DNA from: Mycobacterium shinjukuense
GTDB taxonomy: Bacteria; Actinomycetota; Actinomycetes; Mycobacteriales; Mycobacteriaceae
Direction: 5' to 3'
Assembly: GCF_010730055.1 (NCBI RefSeq)
Contig: NZ_AP022575.1
Location: 62,001 to 126,000 of the forward strand
Length of the DNA stretch: 64,000 nucleotides
The notes beneath the pieces are model-generated. The model saw only the letters and a program-made list of their open reading frames with translations. It searched no databases and had not been told where the DNA came from. Each line of letters begins with the position of its first letter. Position 1 is the stretch's first letter. The position numbers and the translations under genes are program-made. Of this stretch, positions 28,729-37,361 are shown piece after piece.

Positions 28729-29128
28729 GCTGAGGCGGGCCTGCACCGATCGTGGCCGCTTTGTCGGCCATTATCGGTCATGATCGGTGCCGGGAACGGT
28801 CTGACGGGGGGCGGGTGCGCCTGATGGCAGCATCGGCAACATCGGTCACGGCCACGCCGGCGCGGGTGAGCAAGCGTCGCGCGGCGGGAATCGCGTGTCC
28901 TGTGTTTCGCCCAGCTGGGCCACGTGATCGTCGATCGTCGCCCGCCGAACGTGCGACCATGGCGGCATCGCCCGGCGTGTCGCCGCCACCAGTGCACGCT
29001 CGACGCAGGCCGGTGCACGCTCGACACGGGGTTAGGGATTACTCATTCGGGTGGGCGCATCGCATGTCCGTGCCGTGCCGGAACGCGTGAGGCGGGTGAG
29101 AACCTACGCGAGAGCCCACCAACAGGCC
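28729..29128. other. Intergenic region with decayed TetR remnant
   Basis: This 400-bp region lies between tetR and the 3' end of accD3. Besides the TetR-like remnant it holds a direct repeat of 13 nt, GTGCACGCTCGAC, near 28991 and 29010. The open frame 28752-29090 has no family resemblance beyond the remnant. No terminator hairpin with a T-run is evident. Confidence 0.5.
28824..28895 (+). pseudogene. Remnant of the 5' end of a second TetR gene
   Basis: From the ATG at 28824 the translation MAASATSVTATPARVSKRRA resembles the start of the neighbouring TetR protein (MTAAATTSAKPVRVTKRRAE) in composition and in the T/PxRVxKRRA core. Similarity stops before the helix-turn-helix. It may be what is left of a tandem duplicate. 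The match is short, so chance or convergent composition is possible. Confidence 0.45.
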
Positions 29129-30610
29129 CTAAGTGCCGCGCGGCAGCCCGATGCTGCGGTAGCGGCGCAACCGGGCGGCCATGCGCGCGGCGTCGGGAAC
29201 ACCGCGCAACGCATGCAGCTCGGCGGCTATGACGCTGGAGAGCCGTCGGGAGAACTCGACCGGTTCGTCGGCGGCGTCCGGACACTCCGCCACGATGGCA
29301 TCGATGATCCCGGACGCCAGCAGGTCGGCCGATCGGATCCCTTGCGCCGCAGCGAGTTCCGCGGCGTGCGTGGTGTCTCGGTACACGATGGCGCTGGCTC
29401 CCTCCGGCGGCAGCGGCGCCAGCCACCCGTGCAGTGCGGCCAGCACCCGGTCGGCGGGCACCATCGCCAGCGCGGGCCCACCGCTGCCCTGGCCCAACAG
29501 CACCGACACCGTCGGGGTATCCAGCGTGACCAGCTCGGCCAGGCATTGGGCGATCTGGCCGGCCAGCCCGCCCTGTTCGGCCTCGGCCGACAACGCGGGG
29601 CCGGCGGTGTCGATGACCAGCACCAGCGGCAGGCGTAACTCGGCGGCCAGGGCCATGCCGCGGCGGGCCGCCCGCAGCGACGCGGGCCCCACCGTCCTGC
29701 CGACGACCCGCTGTTGGCCGAGGACCACCGCGGGTTGGCCGCCAAAGCGGGCCAGCGCCAACAGCGTGGCCGCCGCCTCGCCGAGGCCGGTTCCGGACAG
29801 CAGCACCAGGTCGGTGGCGCCGTGCCGCAGCAGATGCGCGACGTCGGGCCGATCCGACCGGCGCGACGCCAGCACCGAGTCCCATGCCGGCACATCGGGC
29901 ACCGGATCGGGTGGCGGGGCTGGCGGCAACGGCTCCGGATCGTCGGCGATCACCGTCAACGCCCGATCCAGCGTCGCCCTCAGCCCCGCCAGCGCGACGA
30001 CGCCGTCGATCACCCCGTGGCGCTGCAGGTTCTCCGCGGTCTGGACGCCCGGCGGGAAGGGTTCGCCGTAGAGCAGCTCATAGACCCGGGGGCCAAGAAA
30101 CCCGATCAGGGCGCCGGGCTCGGCGAGGGTGACATGGCCCAGCGAGCCCCACGACGCGAAAACCCCGCCGGTGGTGGGATGGCGTAGGTAGACCAGGTAC
30201 GGCAGGTGTGCCCGTTTGTGGAGTTGCACGGCGGCGGCGATCTTGACCATCTGCAGAAACGCGACGGTGCCCTCCTGCATGCGGGTGCCACCAGAACTCG
30301 CCGATGCCAGCAGCGGCAGCCGTTCGGCGGTCGCGCGCTGCACCGCGGCGGTGATTCGTTCGGCGGCCGCGACCCCGATCGAGCCGCCCAGGAAGCCGAA
30401 TTCGCAGACCACCACCGCCACCCGGCGCCCGAACACGCGGCCCTCGCCGGTCAGCACCGATTCGTCCAGGCCGGTGGCGGTCCGGGCCGCGGCCAGCTCC
30501 CGCGCATAGGACTCGGTTGCCGGGATGACCAGCGGTTCGTCGTCCCAGCTGATGAAGGACCCGTCGTCCAGCACCGCGTCTCGTAGCTGGTTGGTCGTGA
30601 TGCGACTCAC
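29129..30610 (-). CDS. accD3: Acetyl/propionyl-CoA carboxylase beta subunit AccD3
   Basis: This 493-residue carboxyltransferase has two crotonase-like halves: an N-terminal half with the SSGGTRMQEG and TTGGVFASWGSLG oxyanion-hole motifs, and a C-terminal half with LVIDTAGPALSAEAEQGG and QGSGGPALAMVPADRV. The family transfers carboxyl groups from biotin to acyl-CoA for fatty-acid synthesis. The size and the divergent position 27 bp from echA6 match Rv0904c. It lacks a zinc-ribbon N-terminus. The gene is followed by the TetR remnant region instead of prrA as in M. tuberculosis. Confidence 0.93.
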   Translation of the reverse strand: MSRITTNQLRDAVLDDGSFISWDDEPLVIPATESYARELAAARTATGLDESVLTGEGRVFGRRVAVVVCEFGFLGGSIGVAAAERITAAVQRATAERLPLLASASSGGTRMQEGTVAFLQMVKIAAAVQLHKRAHLPYLVYLRHPTTGGVFASWGSLGHVTLAEPGALIGFLGPRVYELLYGEPFPPGVQTAENLQRHGVIDGVVALAGLRATLDRALTVIADDPEPLPPAPPPDPVPDVPAWDSVLASRRSDRPDVAHLLRHGATDLVLLSGTGLGEAAATLLALARFGGQPAVVLGQQRVVGRTVGPASLRAARRGMALAAELRLPLVLVIDTAGPALSAEAEQGGLAGQIAQCLAELVTLDTPTVSVLLGQGSGGPALAMVPADRVLAALHGWLAPLPPEGASAIVYRDTTHAAELAAAQGIRSADLLASGIIDAIVAECPDAADEPVEFSRRLSSVIAAELHALRGVPDAARMAARLRRYRSIGLPRGT

Positions 30611-30624
30611 GCGACGAGGCTATA

Positions 30625-30638
30625 TATCCTGGCCCCCA
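30625..30638 (+). promoter_or_regulatory. -10 element of a leaderless echA6 promoter
   Basis: TATCCT (30625-30630) fits TANNNT and ends exactly 7 nt before the echA6 ATG, placing the predicted transcription start on the A of the start codon. No Shine-Dalgarno sequence is present, in agreement with a leaderless transcript. Confidence 0.6.
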
Positions 30639-31369
30639 TGATCGGTATCACCCGGGCCGAAGCCGTGATGACCATTGAGCTGCAGCGCCCCGAGCGCCGC
30701 AACGCCCTGAATTCCCAGCTCGTCGAGGAGCTGCGGGAAGCCGTGCTCAAAGCCGGTGACGGGTCGACCCGCGCGATCGTGTTGACCGGCCAGGGCACGG
30801 CGTTCTGCGCCGGCGCTGACCTGTCCGGAGACGCGTTCGCCGCCGGCTATCCCGACCGGCTCATCGAACTGCACCGGGTGCTGGATGCGGCTCCGATGCC
30901 GATCATCGGCGCCATCAACGGGCCGGCCATCGGGGCCGGCCTGCAGCTGGCCATGCAATGCGACTTGCGGGTCGTTGCGCCGGACGCGTTCTTTCAGTTT
31001 CCGACGTCGAAATACGGTCTGGCGCTGGATAACTGGAGCATCCGCCGGCTGTCCTCGCTGGTTGGTCACGGGCGGGCCCGCGCGATGCTGCTGACCGCGG
31101 AGAAGCTGACGGCCGACATGGCGCTGCACACCGGGATGGCCAACCGGATCGGGACGCTGGCCGACGCGCAGGCCTGGGCCGCCGAGATCGCCGGGCTGGC
31201 GCCACTGGCGATTCAGCACGCCAAGCGGGTGCTCAACGACGATGGCGCCATCGAGGAAGCCTTGGCGATCCACAAGGAGCTCTTCGACAAGGCCTGGTCC
31301 AGCCAGGATGTCATCGAGGCACAGGTCGCCCGGATGGAAAAGCGACCACCGAGGTTCCGGGGGCAGTAG
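30638..31369 (+). CDS. echA6: Enoyl-CoA hydratase-like protein EchA6
   Basis: This 243-residue crotonase-fold protein has the oxyanion-hole motifs GTAFCAGADLS and INGPAIGAGLQLAM. The second catalytic glutamate region is replaced (SKYGLALDNWSIRRL), in line with EchA6 being a non-hydratase that binds long acyl-CoA and feeds it to mycolate FAS-II synthesis in M. tuberculosis. It has the same size as Rv0905 and is divergent from accD3. It is followed 6 nt later by the Rv0906-type gene. Confidence 0.94.
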   Translation: MIGITRAEAVMTIELQRPERRNALNSQLVEELREAVLKAGDGSTRAIVLTGQGTAFCAGADLSGDAFAAGYPDRLIELHRVLDAAPMPIIGAINGPAIGAGLQLAMQCDLRVVAPDAFFQFPTSKYGLALDNWSIRRLSSLVGHGRARAMLLTAEKLTADMALHTGMANRIGTLADAQAWAAEIAGLAPLAIQHAKRVLNDDGAIEEALAIHKELFDKAWSSQDVIEAQVARMEKRPPRFRGQ

Positions 31370-31375
31370 CGGGTC

Positions 31376-32497
31376 ATGCTGCCCCGAGCGCTCCGCTTGG
31401 CGGCCGGCGCCGCCTCGTTGGCGGCCGGCGGCTGGCTGGTGCGGGCGCTGCACGGAGCCCCGGCCGCCCTCGGCGCGGATCCCGCCTCGATCCGGCTGGC
31501 GTCGGTTGGATCGCCGAACTACCGCGACGGGGTCTTCGTCAACGTTGACCCCGCCTCGTTGTACGTCATGGACCGCGAGCAATTGCGTCTTATCACTTGG
31601 GAATTGGTGGGCGCCCGCAACAAACGCCGGCCTGTGGCACCGATTCCGGTGGCCACGCCGCAGATCTACCGAGGCGATGCCGGTCGGCTCGCGGTTTGCT
31701 GGTTCGGCCACTCGACGGCGTTGCTGGAAATCGATGGTTACCGCGTGCTCACCGATCCGGTCTGGAGCGACCGGTGCTCGCCCTCGGATGTGGTCGGCCC
31801 GCAGCGGCTGCATCCGCCGCCGGTGCAGCTGGAAGGCTTGCCCGCCGTCGACGCGGTCGTGATCAGCCACGACCACTACGACCATCTCGACATGGACACC
31901 GTCATCGCGTTGGCGCGCACACAGCGGGCGCCCTTCTTCGTGCCGCTCGGGGTGGGCGCTCACCTGCGGGCGTGGGGCGTACCCGAGGTGCGCATCGTCG
32001 AACTGGACTGGAATCAGCGCGCTCAGGTCGACCAGCTCACCGTGATCTGCATGCCGGCGCGCCATTTCTCGGGCCGCTTCTTGCGTCGCAACAACACGCT
32101 GTGGGCGTCGTGGGCATTCGTCGGGCCGGAACATCGGGCGTACTTCGGCGGCGACACCGGCTACACCAAGAGCTTTGCCCAGATCGGCGCCGACCACGGG
32201 CCGTTCGACCTGACCCTGATGCCCATCGGCGCCTACAACACCGCGTGGCCAGACATCCACATGAACCCCGAAGAGGCCGTCCGGGCGCATTTGGAGGTCA
32301 CCGATTCAGGCTCGGGGCTGTTGGTGCCGATCCATTGGGGCACGTTCCGGCTGGCACCGCATCCGTGGGCGGAGCCGGTCGAGCGGCTGCTCAAAGCCGC
32401 GGACCCGGTGCAGGTCGAGGTGGCGGTGCCGGTACCCGGCCAACGAATTGATCCGGCTGGGCCGTTGCCGTTCGACCCGTGGTGGCGGCGGCTCTGA
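31376..32497 (+). CDS. Metallo-beta-lactamase-fold hydrolase (Rv0906 type)
   Basis: This 373-residue protein has the zinc motif SHDHYDHLD, upstream SWFGHSTALLEID-like strands (WFGHSTALLEIDGYRVLTD) and downstream metal ligands in ARHFSGRF, YFGGDTGY and PVHWGTF-like PIHWGTFRL. This is the NAPE-PLD/UlaG subgroup, which cleaves phosphodiester or lactone substrates. The N-terminus has an Ala-rich hydrophobic stretch (LRLAAGAASLAAGGWLVRAL) that could be a membrane anchor or signal. The start is 6 nt after echA6, suggesting one operon with echA6. Confidence 0.9.
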   Translation: MLPRALRLAAGAASLAAGGWLVRALHGAPAALGADPASIRLASVGSPNYRDGVFVNVDPASLYVMDREQLRLITWELVGARNKRRPVAPIPVATPQIYRGDAGRLAVCWFGHSTALLEIDGYRVLTDPVWSDRCSPSDVVGPQRLHPPPVQLEGLPAVDAVVISHDHYDHLDMDTVIALARTQRAPFFVPLGVGAHLRAWGVPEVRIVELDWNQRAQVDQLTVICMPARHFSGRFLRRNNTLWASWAFVGPEHRAYFGGDTGYTKSFAQIGADHGPFDLTLMPIGAYNTAWPDIHMNPEEAVRAHLEVTDSGSGLLVPIHWGTFRLAPHPWAEPVERLLKAADPVQVEVAVPVPGQRIDPAGPLPFDPWWRRL

Positions 32498-32572
32498 TCG
32501 CCGGTGTCCCCGGGTCGCTTGCACCGCACGGCCCGCCGCGGCGCGCATCGTCGCCGGATAGAGTTGGCGGCC

Positions 32573-34156
32573 ATGACCAAACCCGCGGCGACGGCCGCAG
32601 TCGTGGTGATGCTGCTGGCGCTGGTCGGATGTGGGCCCAGGCAGCCGGCATCCAGCCCGACGTCGCCTGTGTCCCAAACCCCGCCCAACGAGGTGTCGAG
32701 CCTACAGATTCCCGCCGCCCGCATCGACTATGCCATGTCAAAGGTTGACGGCCTGGTCAACGAGCTGATGAAAGATACCGGCATACCGGGCATGGCGGTG
32801 GCCATTGTCCGCGGCGGAAACACGGTGTACGCCAAAGGCTTCGGTATCAGGGACGTCAGCAGGGGTGACGGTCCGGACAACCGGGTGGACGCCGACACCG
32901 TCTTCCAGCTGGCATCGGTGTCGAAATCGGTCGGTGCCACCGTGGTGGCGCATGAGGTCAGCGCCAACGTCGTCACCTGGGACACACCCGTGGCGTCGAA
33001 GCTGCCGTGGTTCGCGCTCAACGACACCTACGTCACCGGCCATGTGACCATCGGCGATCTGTACGCTCATCGCTCCGGGCTGCCCGACCACGCCGGCGAC
33101 GCGCTGGAGGATCTCGGCTATGACCGTCAGCAGGTGCTGCGGCGGCTGAGGCTGCTGCCGCTGGCACCGTTTCGAATCAGCTACGCCTACACCAACTTTG
33201 GGGTGACCGCCGCCGCCAGCGCGGTGGCGGCGGCGGCCGGCAAGTCTTGGGAGGACTTGTCCGACGAGGTGCTCTACCGCCCGCTGGGTATGGCCTCCAC
33301 GAGTTCACGATTCGCTGATTTCCTGGCCAGGCCCAACCATGCGGTCAACCACATCAGGGTCGGCGACAAATGGGTGGCGCGCTTCCAACGTGACCCCGAC
33401 GCCCAGACGCCCGCGGGCGGAGTGAGCTCGTCGATCAACGACATGGCACGCTGGCTGACCATGGTGCTGGCCAATGGGGTTTACCACGGCCAGCGGATCG
33501 CCTCGCCGGAGGCGCTGCTGCCGGCGATTACCCCGCAGGTCATCTCCGCGGCCGCACGGTCGCCGAAGGCACGCGCCGGCTTCTATGGTTACGGGTTCAA
33601 CGTCTCGGTGAACGCGGCCGGCCGCACCCAGTACGGCCATTCCGGCGGTTTCGCGATGGGGGCCGCGACCAACTTCGCGGTCTTGCCCTCCGAAGACATC
33701 GGCATCATCGCGTTGACCAATGCCGCGCCGTACGGTGCGCCGGAGACGCTGACTGCGCAATTCCTGGATCTGCTGCAATACGGCCAAGTGCGCGAGGACT
33801 GGGCCAGCCTGTACCGCCAGCAGTTGGCCCCATTGAACGACGCGCAGGGCTCGCTGGTCGGTAAGCCGCCGCCGGTCAGCCCCCTGCCGGCCAGACCGCT
33901 CGGCGACTACGTCGGCGTCTATGCGAACGACTATTGGGGTCCGGCCACGGTGACCGAACACGACGGCCGGCTGCAACTGTCGCTGGGGCCCAAGAACCAA
34001 TTGTTCGATTTGACGCACTGGGACGGCGACACCTTCACCTTCACGTTGTCCACCGAAAACGCCCCACCCGGTACGATTTCCACGGCAACCTTCGCCGGCA
34101 ACACGCTCAACCTGGAATACTTCGACGCCGACAAGCTGGGAACGTTCACCCGATGA
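32573..34156 (+). CDS. Serine beta-lactamase/esterase-like lipoprotein (Rv0907 type)
   Basis: This 527-residue exported protein has a lipobox ending at Cys20 (LLALVGC) and a class C beta-lactamase / penicillin-binding fold. The nucleophile motif is SVSK (LASVSKSVGA), the second motif YTN (YAYTNFG), and the third HSGG (GHSGGFAMG). A C-terminal lipocalin-like domain of about 100 residues follows. Relatives are D-aminopeptidases, esterases and PBP-like enzymes acting in the periplasm; the substrate is not known. I chose the ATG at 32573 over an open frame from 32504 because only it places a signal peptide at the N-terminus. TAGAGT ends 8 nt before the ATG. The stop overlaps the ctpE start by 4 nt. 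Confidence 0.92.
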   Translation: MTKPAATAAVVVMLLALVGCGPRQPASSPTSPVSQTPPNEVSSLQIPAARIDYAMSKVDGLVNELMKDTGIPGMAVAIVRGGNTVYAKGFGIRDVSRGDGPDNRVDADTVFQLASVSKSVGATVVAHEVSANVVTWDTPVASKLPWFALNDTYVTGHVTIGDLYAHRSGLPDHAGDALEDLGYDRQQVLRRLRLLPLAPFRISYAYTNFGVTAAASAVAAAAGKSWEDLSDEVLYRPLGMASTSSRFADFLARPNHAVNHIRVGDKWVARFQRDPDAQTPAGGVSSSINDMARWLTMVLANGVYHGQRIASPEALLPAITPQVISAAARSPKARAGFYGYGFNVSVNAAGRTQYGHSGGFAMGAATNFAVLPSEDIGIIALTNAAPYGAPETLTAQFLDLLQYGQVREDWASLYRQQLAPLNDAQGSLVGKPPPVSPLPARPLGDYVGVYANDYWGPATVTEHDGRLQLSLGPKNQLFDLTHWDGDTFTFTLSTENAPPGTISTATFAGNTLNLEYFDADKLGTFTR

Positions 34157-36534
34157 TGGCGGCCACCGGCTTGACCGATGCCGAAGTGGCACAACGGGTG
34201 GCCGACGGCAAAAGCAACGACGTTCCGGAACGAGTCACCCGCAGCATCGCGCAGATCGTCCGGGCCAACGTGTTCACCCGGATCAACGCGATCCTGGGCG
34301 TACTGCTGCTCATCGTCTTGTCGACCGGTTCGCTGATCAACGGACTGTTTGGCTTGCTCATCATCGCCAACAGTGTCATCGGCATGGTCCAAGAGATCCG
34401 GGCCAAGCAGACGCTGGACAAGTTGGCGATCGTGGGGCAGGCAAAACCCTTGGTGCGCAGGCAATCCGGAACTCGCACGCTGCCTCCTCACGAGGTGGTG
34501 CTCGACGACATCATCGAGCTTGGCCCCGGAGATCAGGTTGTCGTCGACGGCGAAGTCCTCGAGCAGGAGAACCTCGAGGTCGACGAGTCCCTGCTGACCG
34601 GTGAGGCAGATCCGATCGCCAAAAAAGCCGGCGATGCGGTGATGTCGGGAAGCTTCGTCGTCGCCGGGACCGGCGCGTACCGCGCCAGCAAAGTGGGCCG
34701 CGAGGCGTACGCGGCCAAGCTGGCCGCCGAGGCCAGCAAGTTCACTCTGGTCAAATCCGAGCTGCGCAACGGCATTAACCGGATTCTGCAGTTCATCACC
34801 TACCTGCTGATACCGGCCGGCTTGCTGACGATTTACACCCAGCTGTTCACCACGCACGCCGGGTGGCAGGAGTCCCTGCTGCGAATGGTGGGTGCGCTGG
34901 TGCCGATGGTCCCCGAGGGTTTGGTATTGATGACCTCGATCGCGTTCGCGGTCGGCGTCGTGCGGCTGGGGCAACGACGATGCCTGGTGCAGGAGTTGCC
35001 CGCCATCGAGGGACTGGCCCGGGTGGACGTGGTCTGTGCCGACAAGACCGGCACGTTGACCGAGAGCGGCCTGCGGGTCGCCGGCGTCGAAGAACTCGAC
35101 GCCACGGATCGACCGGAGACCATTGGGGACGTGCTGGCCGCGCTGGCCGGCGCCGACGCACGCCCGAATGCCAGCATGCAAGCGATCGCGGAGGCCTATC
35201 CCTCCCCCCCGGGCTGGATTCCCACCGCGACGGCGCCGTTCAAGTCGGCAACCAAGTGGAGCGGCGTGTCCTATCGTGACCACGGTAACTGGGCGATCGG
35301 TGCGCCCGACGTGCTGCTCGATCCGGCATCGGCGGCCGCCGAACGGGCCGAGCGGATCGGGGCACACGGATTGCGGGTGCTGTTGTTGGGTGCCGGTGAT
35401 GTGGCCGTGGACCATCCCGACGCGCCGGGCAAGGTCACCCCGATCGCGCTGGTCGTGCTGGAGCAGAAGGTGCGACCCGATGCCCGTGACACACTGGATT
35501 TCTTTGCCGCCCAGAATGTGTCGGTCAAGGTGATCTCCGGCGACAATGCGGTGTCGGTCGGTGCGGTGGCCGGCACCCTCGGCCTGCGCGGCGAGGCGGT
35601 AGATGCGCGTCGACTGCCGGCGGAGCCGGCCGAACTGGCCGACACGCTGGATTCGTACACCGTCTTTGGCAGGGTGCGGCCCGATCAGAAACGCGCGATG
35701 GTCCATGCCCTGCAGTCGCATGGGCACACGGTGGCGATGACCGGCGACGGGGTGAACGACGTGCTGGCTCTCAAGGATGCCGACATCGGTGTGGCGATGG
35801 GCTCGGGCAGCCCGGCGTCGCGCGCGGTTGCACAGATCGTGCTGCTGGACAACAGGTTTGCCACGTTGCCGCATGTGGTCGGCGAGGGTCGCCGGGTGAT
35901 CGGCAACATCGAGCGGGTCGCCAACCTGTTTCTGACCAAGACGGTGTACTCGGTGCTGCTGGCGGTGCTGGTGGGTGTCGAGTGCCTGATCGCCACACCG
36001 ATGGGGCGGGACCCCTTGCTGTTTCCGTTCCAGCCGATCCACGTCACCATCGCGGCCTGGTTCACCATCGGAATCCCAGCGTTCATTTTGTCGTTGGCCC
36101 CCAACAACGAGCGAGCCTATCCGGGTTTCGTCCGACGAGTCATGACGTATGCGCTGCCGTCCGGACTGGTCGTCGGCGTCGCGACTTTTGTGTCGTACCT
36201 GGCGGCGTATCAGGGCCGGCACGCCTCGTGGCAGCAGCAGGACCAAGCGTCCACCGCGGCGCTGATCTCCTTGTTGGTGACCGCGCTCTGGGTGCTGGTG
36301 GTGGTGGCGCGCCCCTACCAATGGTGGCGGGTGGCGCTGGTGGTCGCCTCGGGGCTGGCTTACGTGGTGATCTTCAGCCTCCCGCTGGCGCGGGAGAAGT
36401 TCCTGCTCGACGTGTCGAATCTGGCGACGACGTCGATCGCGCTGGGGATCGGCCTGGTGGGTGCCGCGGCCATCGAGGCCATGTGGTGGATCCGGGCCGG
36501 GATACTCGGCGTCAAACCGCAGGTGTGGCGTTAA
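34153..36534 (+). CDS. ctpE: P-type cation-transporting ATPase CtpE
   Basis: This 793-residue P-type ATPase has phosphorylated Asp297 in DKTGTLTES, the actuator motif LTGEADP (TGEA, not TGES), the hinge GDGVNDVLALK, and PEGL in the fourth membrane helix in place of a heavy-metal CPx motif. About ten membrane helices are visible. CtpE of M. smegmatis has been described as a calcium-uptake ATPase. The ATG at 34153 overlaps the stop of the lipoprotein gene (ATGA). An ATG codon follows directly, so the start could be either. The frame is open far upstream within the lipoprotein gene, but that part is out of the family. Confidence 0.95.
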   Translation: MMAATGLTDAEVAQRVADGKSNDVPERVTRSIAQIVRANVFTRINAILGVLLLIVLSTGSLINGLFGLLIIANSVIGMVQEIRAKQTLDKLAIVGQAKPLVRRQSGTRTLPPHEVVLDDIIELGPGDQVVVDGEVLEQENLEVDESLLTGEADPIAKKAGDAVMSGSFVVAGTGAYRASKVGREAYAAKLAAEASKFTLVKSELRNGINRILQFITYLLIPAGLLTIYTQLFTTHAGWQESLLRMVGALVPMVPEGLVLMTSIAFAVGVVRLGQRRCLVQELPAIEGLARVDVVCADKTGTLTESGLRVAGVEELDATDRPETIGDVLAALAGADARPNASMQAIAEAYPSPPGWIPTATAPFKSATKWSGVSYRDHGNWAIGAPDVLLDPASAAAERAERIGAHGLRVLLLGAGDVAVDHPDAPGKVTPIALVVLEQKVRPDARDTLDFFAAQNVSVKVISGDNAVSVGAVAGTLGLRGEAVDARRLPAEPAELADTLDSYTVFGRVRPDQKRAMVHALQSHGHTVAMTGDGVNDVLALKDADIGVAMGSGSPASRAVAQIVLLDNRFATLPHVVGEGRRVIGNIERVANLFLTKTVYSVLLAVLVGVECLIATPMGRDPLLFPFQPIHVTIAAWFTIGIPAFILSLAPNNERAYPGFVRRVMTYALPSGLVVGVATFVSYLAAYQGRHASWQQQDQASTAALISLLVTALWVLVVVARPYQWWRVALVVASGLAYVVIFSLPLAREKFLLDVSNLATTSIALGIGLVGAAAIEAMWWIRAGILGVKPQVWR

Positions 36535-36676
36535 CGACGTAGTTTCATGTCCCGGATGCGGCGCCAGTGAGGACCCCGATGGCGCCAGCGTGCCGTAAGG
36601 GCTCGGTCCGGCCGGGGAGCCCGCGACAAGTAGGGTTCCCGACAGATGCTGAGGATCCCCCGGGGAAGGGTTGAAC

Positions 36677-36844
36677 ATGGGAATTCTGGACAAGGCAAGA
36701 GACCCGCGGTCACGCATCGTCGACAAGGTCGAGACGGTGATCACCCTGGCGGGTGGGTGCGTCGACGCCCAGGGCAGCTGTTGCGGCAGCACCGTGCCGG
36801 AGCAGGCCACGAAGGTCGTCGCCGCCGGCGACCAGCGGGACTGA
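36677..36844 (+). CDS. Small antitoxin-like protein (Rv0909 type)
   Basis: This 55-residue protein starts MGILDKARDP and contains VDKVETVI, the recognisable core of Rv0909. That protein is annotated as the antitoxin of the Rv0909-Rv0910 pair. GGAAGGG lies upstream of the ATG. The second half has GGCVDAQGSCC, three cysteines unusual for this family as I remember it. The gene ends 4 nt before the SRPBCC partner, so they are co-translated. Whether it still works as an antitoxin cannot be told. Confidence 0.75.
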   Translation: MGILDKARDPRSRIVDKVETVITLAGGCVDAQGSCCGSTVPEQATKVVAAGDQRD

Positions 36845-36848
36845 GCAG

Positions 36849-37295
36849 ATGGCGAAGCTGTCCGGATCCATCGACGTACCGCTGCCGCCGGAGCAAGCCT
36901 GGACGCATGCCTCCGATCTGACCCGCTACCGGGAATGGCTGACGATCCACAAGGTGTGGCGCAGCAAGTTGCCCGACGTCTTGGAAAAGGGCACGGTCGT
37001 CGAATCGTACGTCGAGGTCAAGGGCATGCCCAACCGGATCAGGTGGACCATCGTGCGGTACCGGCCGCCGGAAGGCATGACGCTCGACGGCGACGGCGTC
37101 GGCGGTGTCAAGGTCAAGCTAATCGCCAAGGTCGCACCAAAAGGTGACGGCTCGGTCGTCAGCTTCGACGTACACCTGGGCGGGCCAGCGCTGTTCGGGC
37201 CCCTCGGCATGATCGTCGCCGCCGCACTGCGGACTGACATCCGCGAATCGCTGCAGAATTTCGTCAGGGTGTTCGCGCCGGCCCGGCACCGATGA
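36849..37295 (+). CDS. SRPBCC-fold protein, Rv0910-type toxin
   Basis: This 148-residue protein begins MAKLSGSIDVPLPPEQAW, the first strand and helix of the polyketide cyclase/START-like (SRPBCC) fold. It has a C-terminal helix (PLGMIVAAALRTDIRESLQNFV) closing the cavity. It is nearly identical to the remembered Rv0910, reported as the toxin of a toxin-antitoxin pair; the mechanism is not evident from sequence and a lipid-binding role is equally plausible. It is coupled to the small upstream gene. Confidence 0.88.
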   Translation: MAKLSGSIDVPLPPEQAWTHASDLTRYREWLTIHKVWRSKLPDVLEKGTVVESYVEVKGMPNRIRWTIVRYRPPEGMTLDGDGVGGVKVKLIAKVAPKGDGSVVSFDVHLGGPALFGPLGMIVAAALRTDIRESLQNFVRVFAPARHR

Positions 37296-37361
37296 GTTCC
37301 CGGCGCGTGAGCGGTCGGTATCGGTGAACCCCGATCCGGGGCCGATACCCACAAGGAGGTC

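Noticed and set aside
33931..36810. 959-codon open frame antisense to ctpE
   Set aside because: It is a shadow of the strongly GC3-biased ctpE frame, with His/Arg/Gln-rich composition and no domain.
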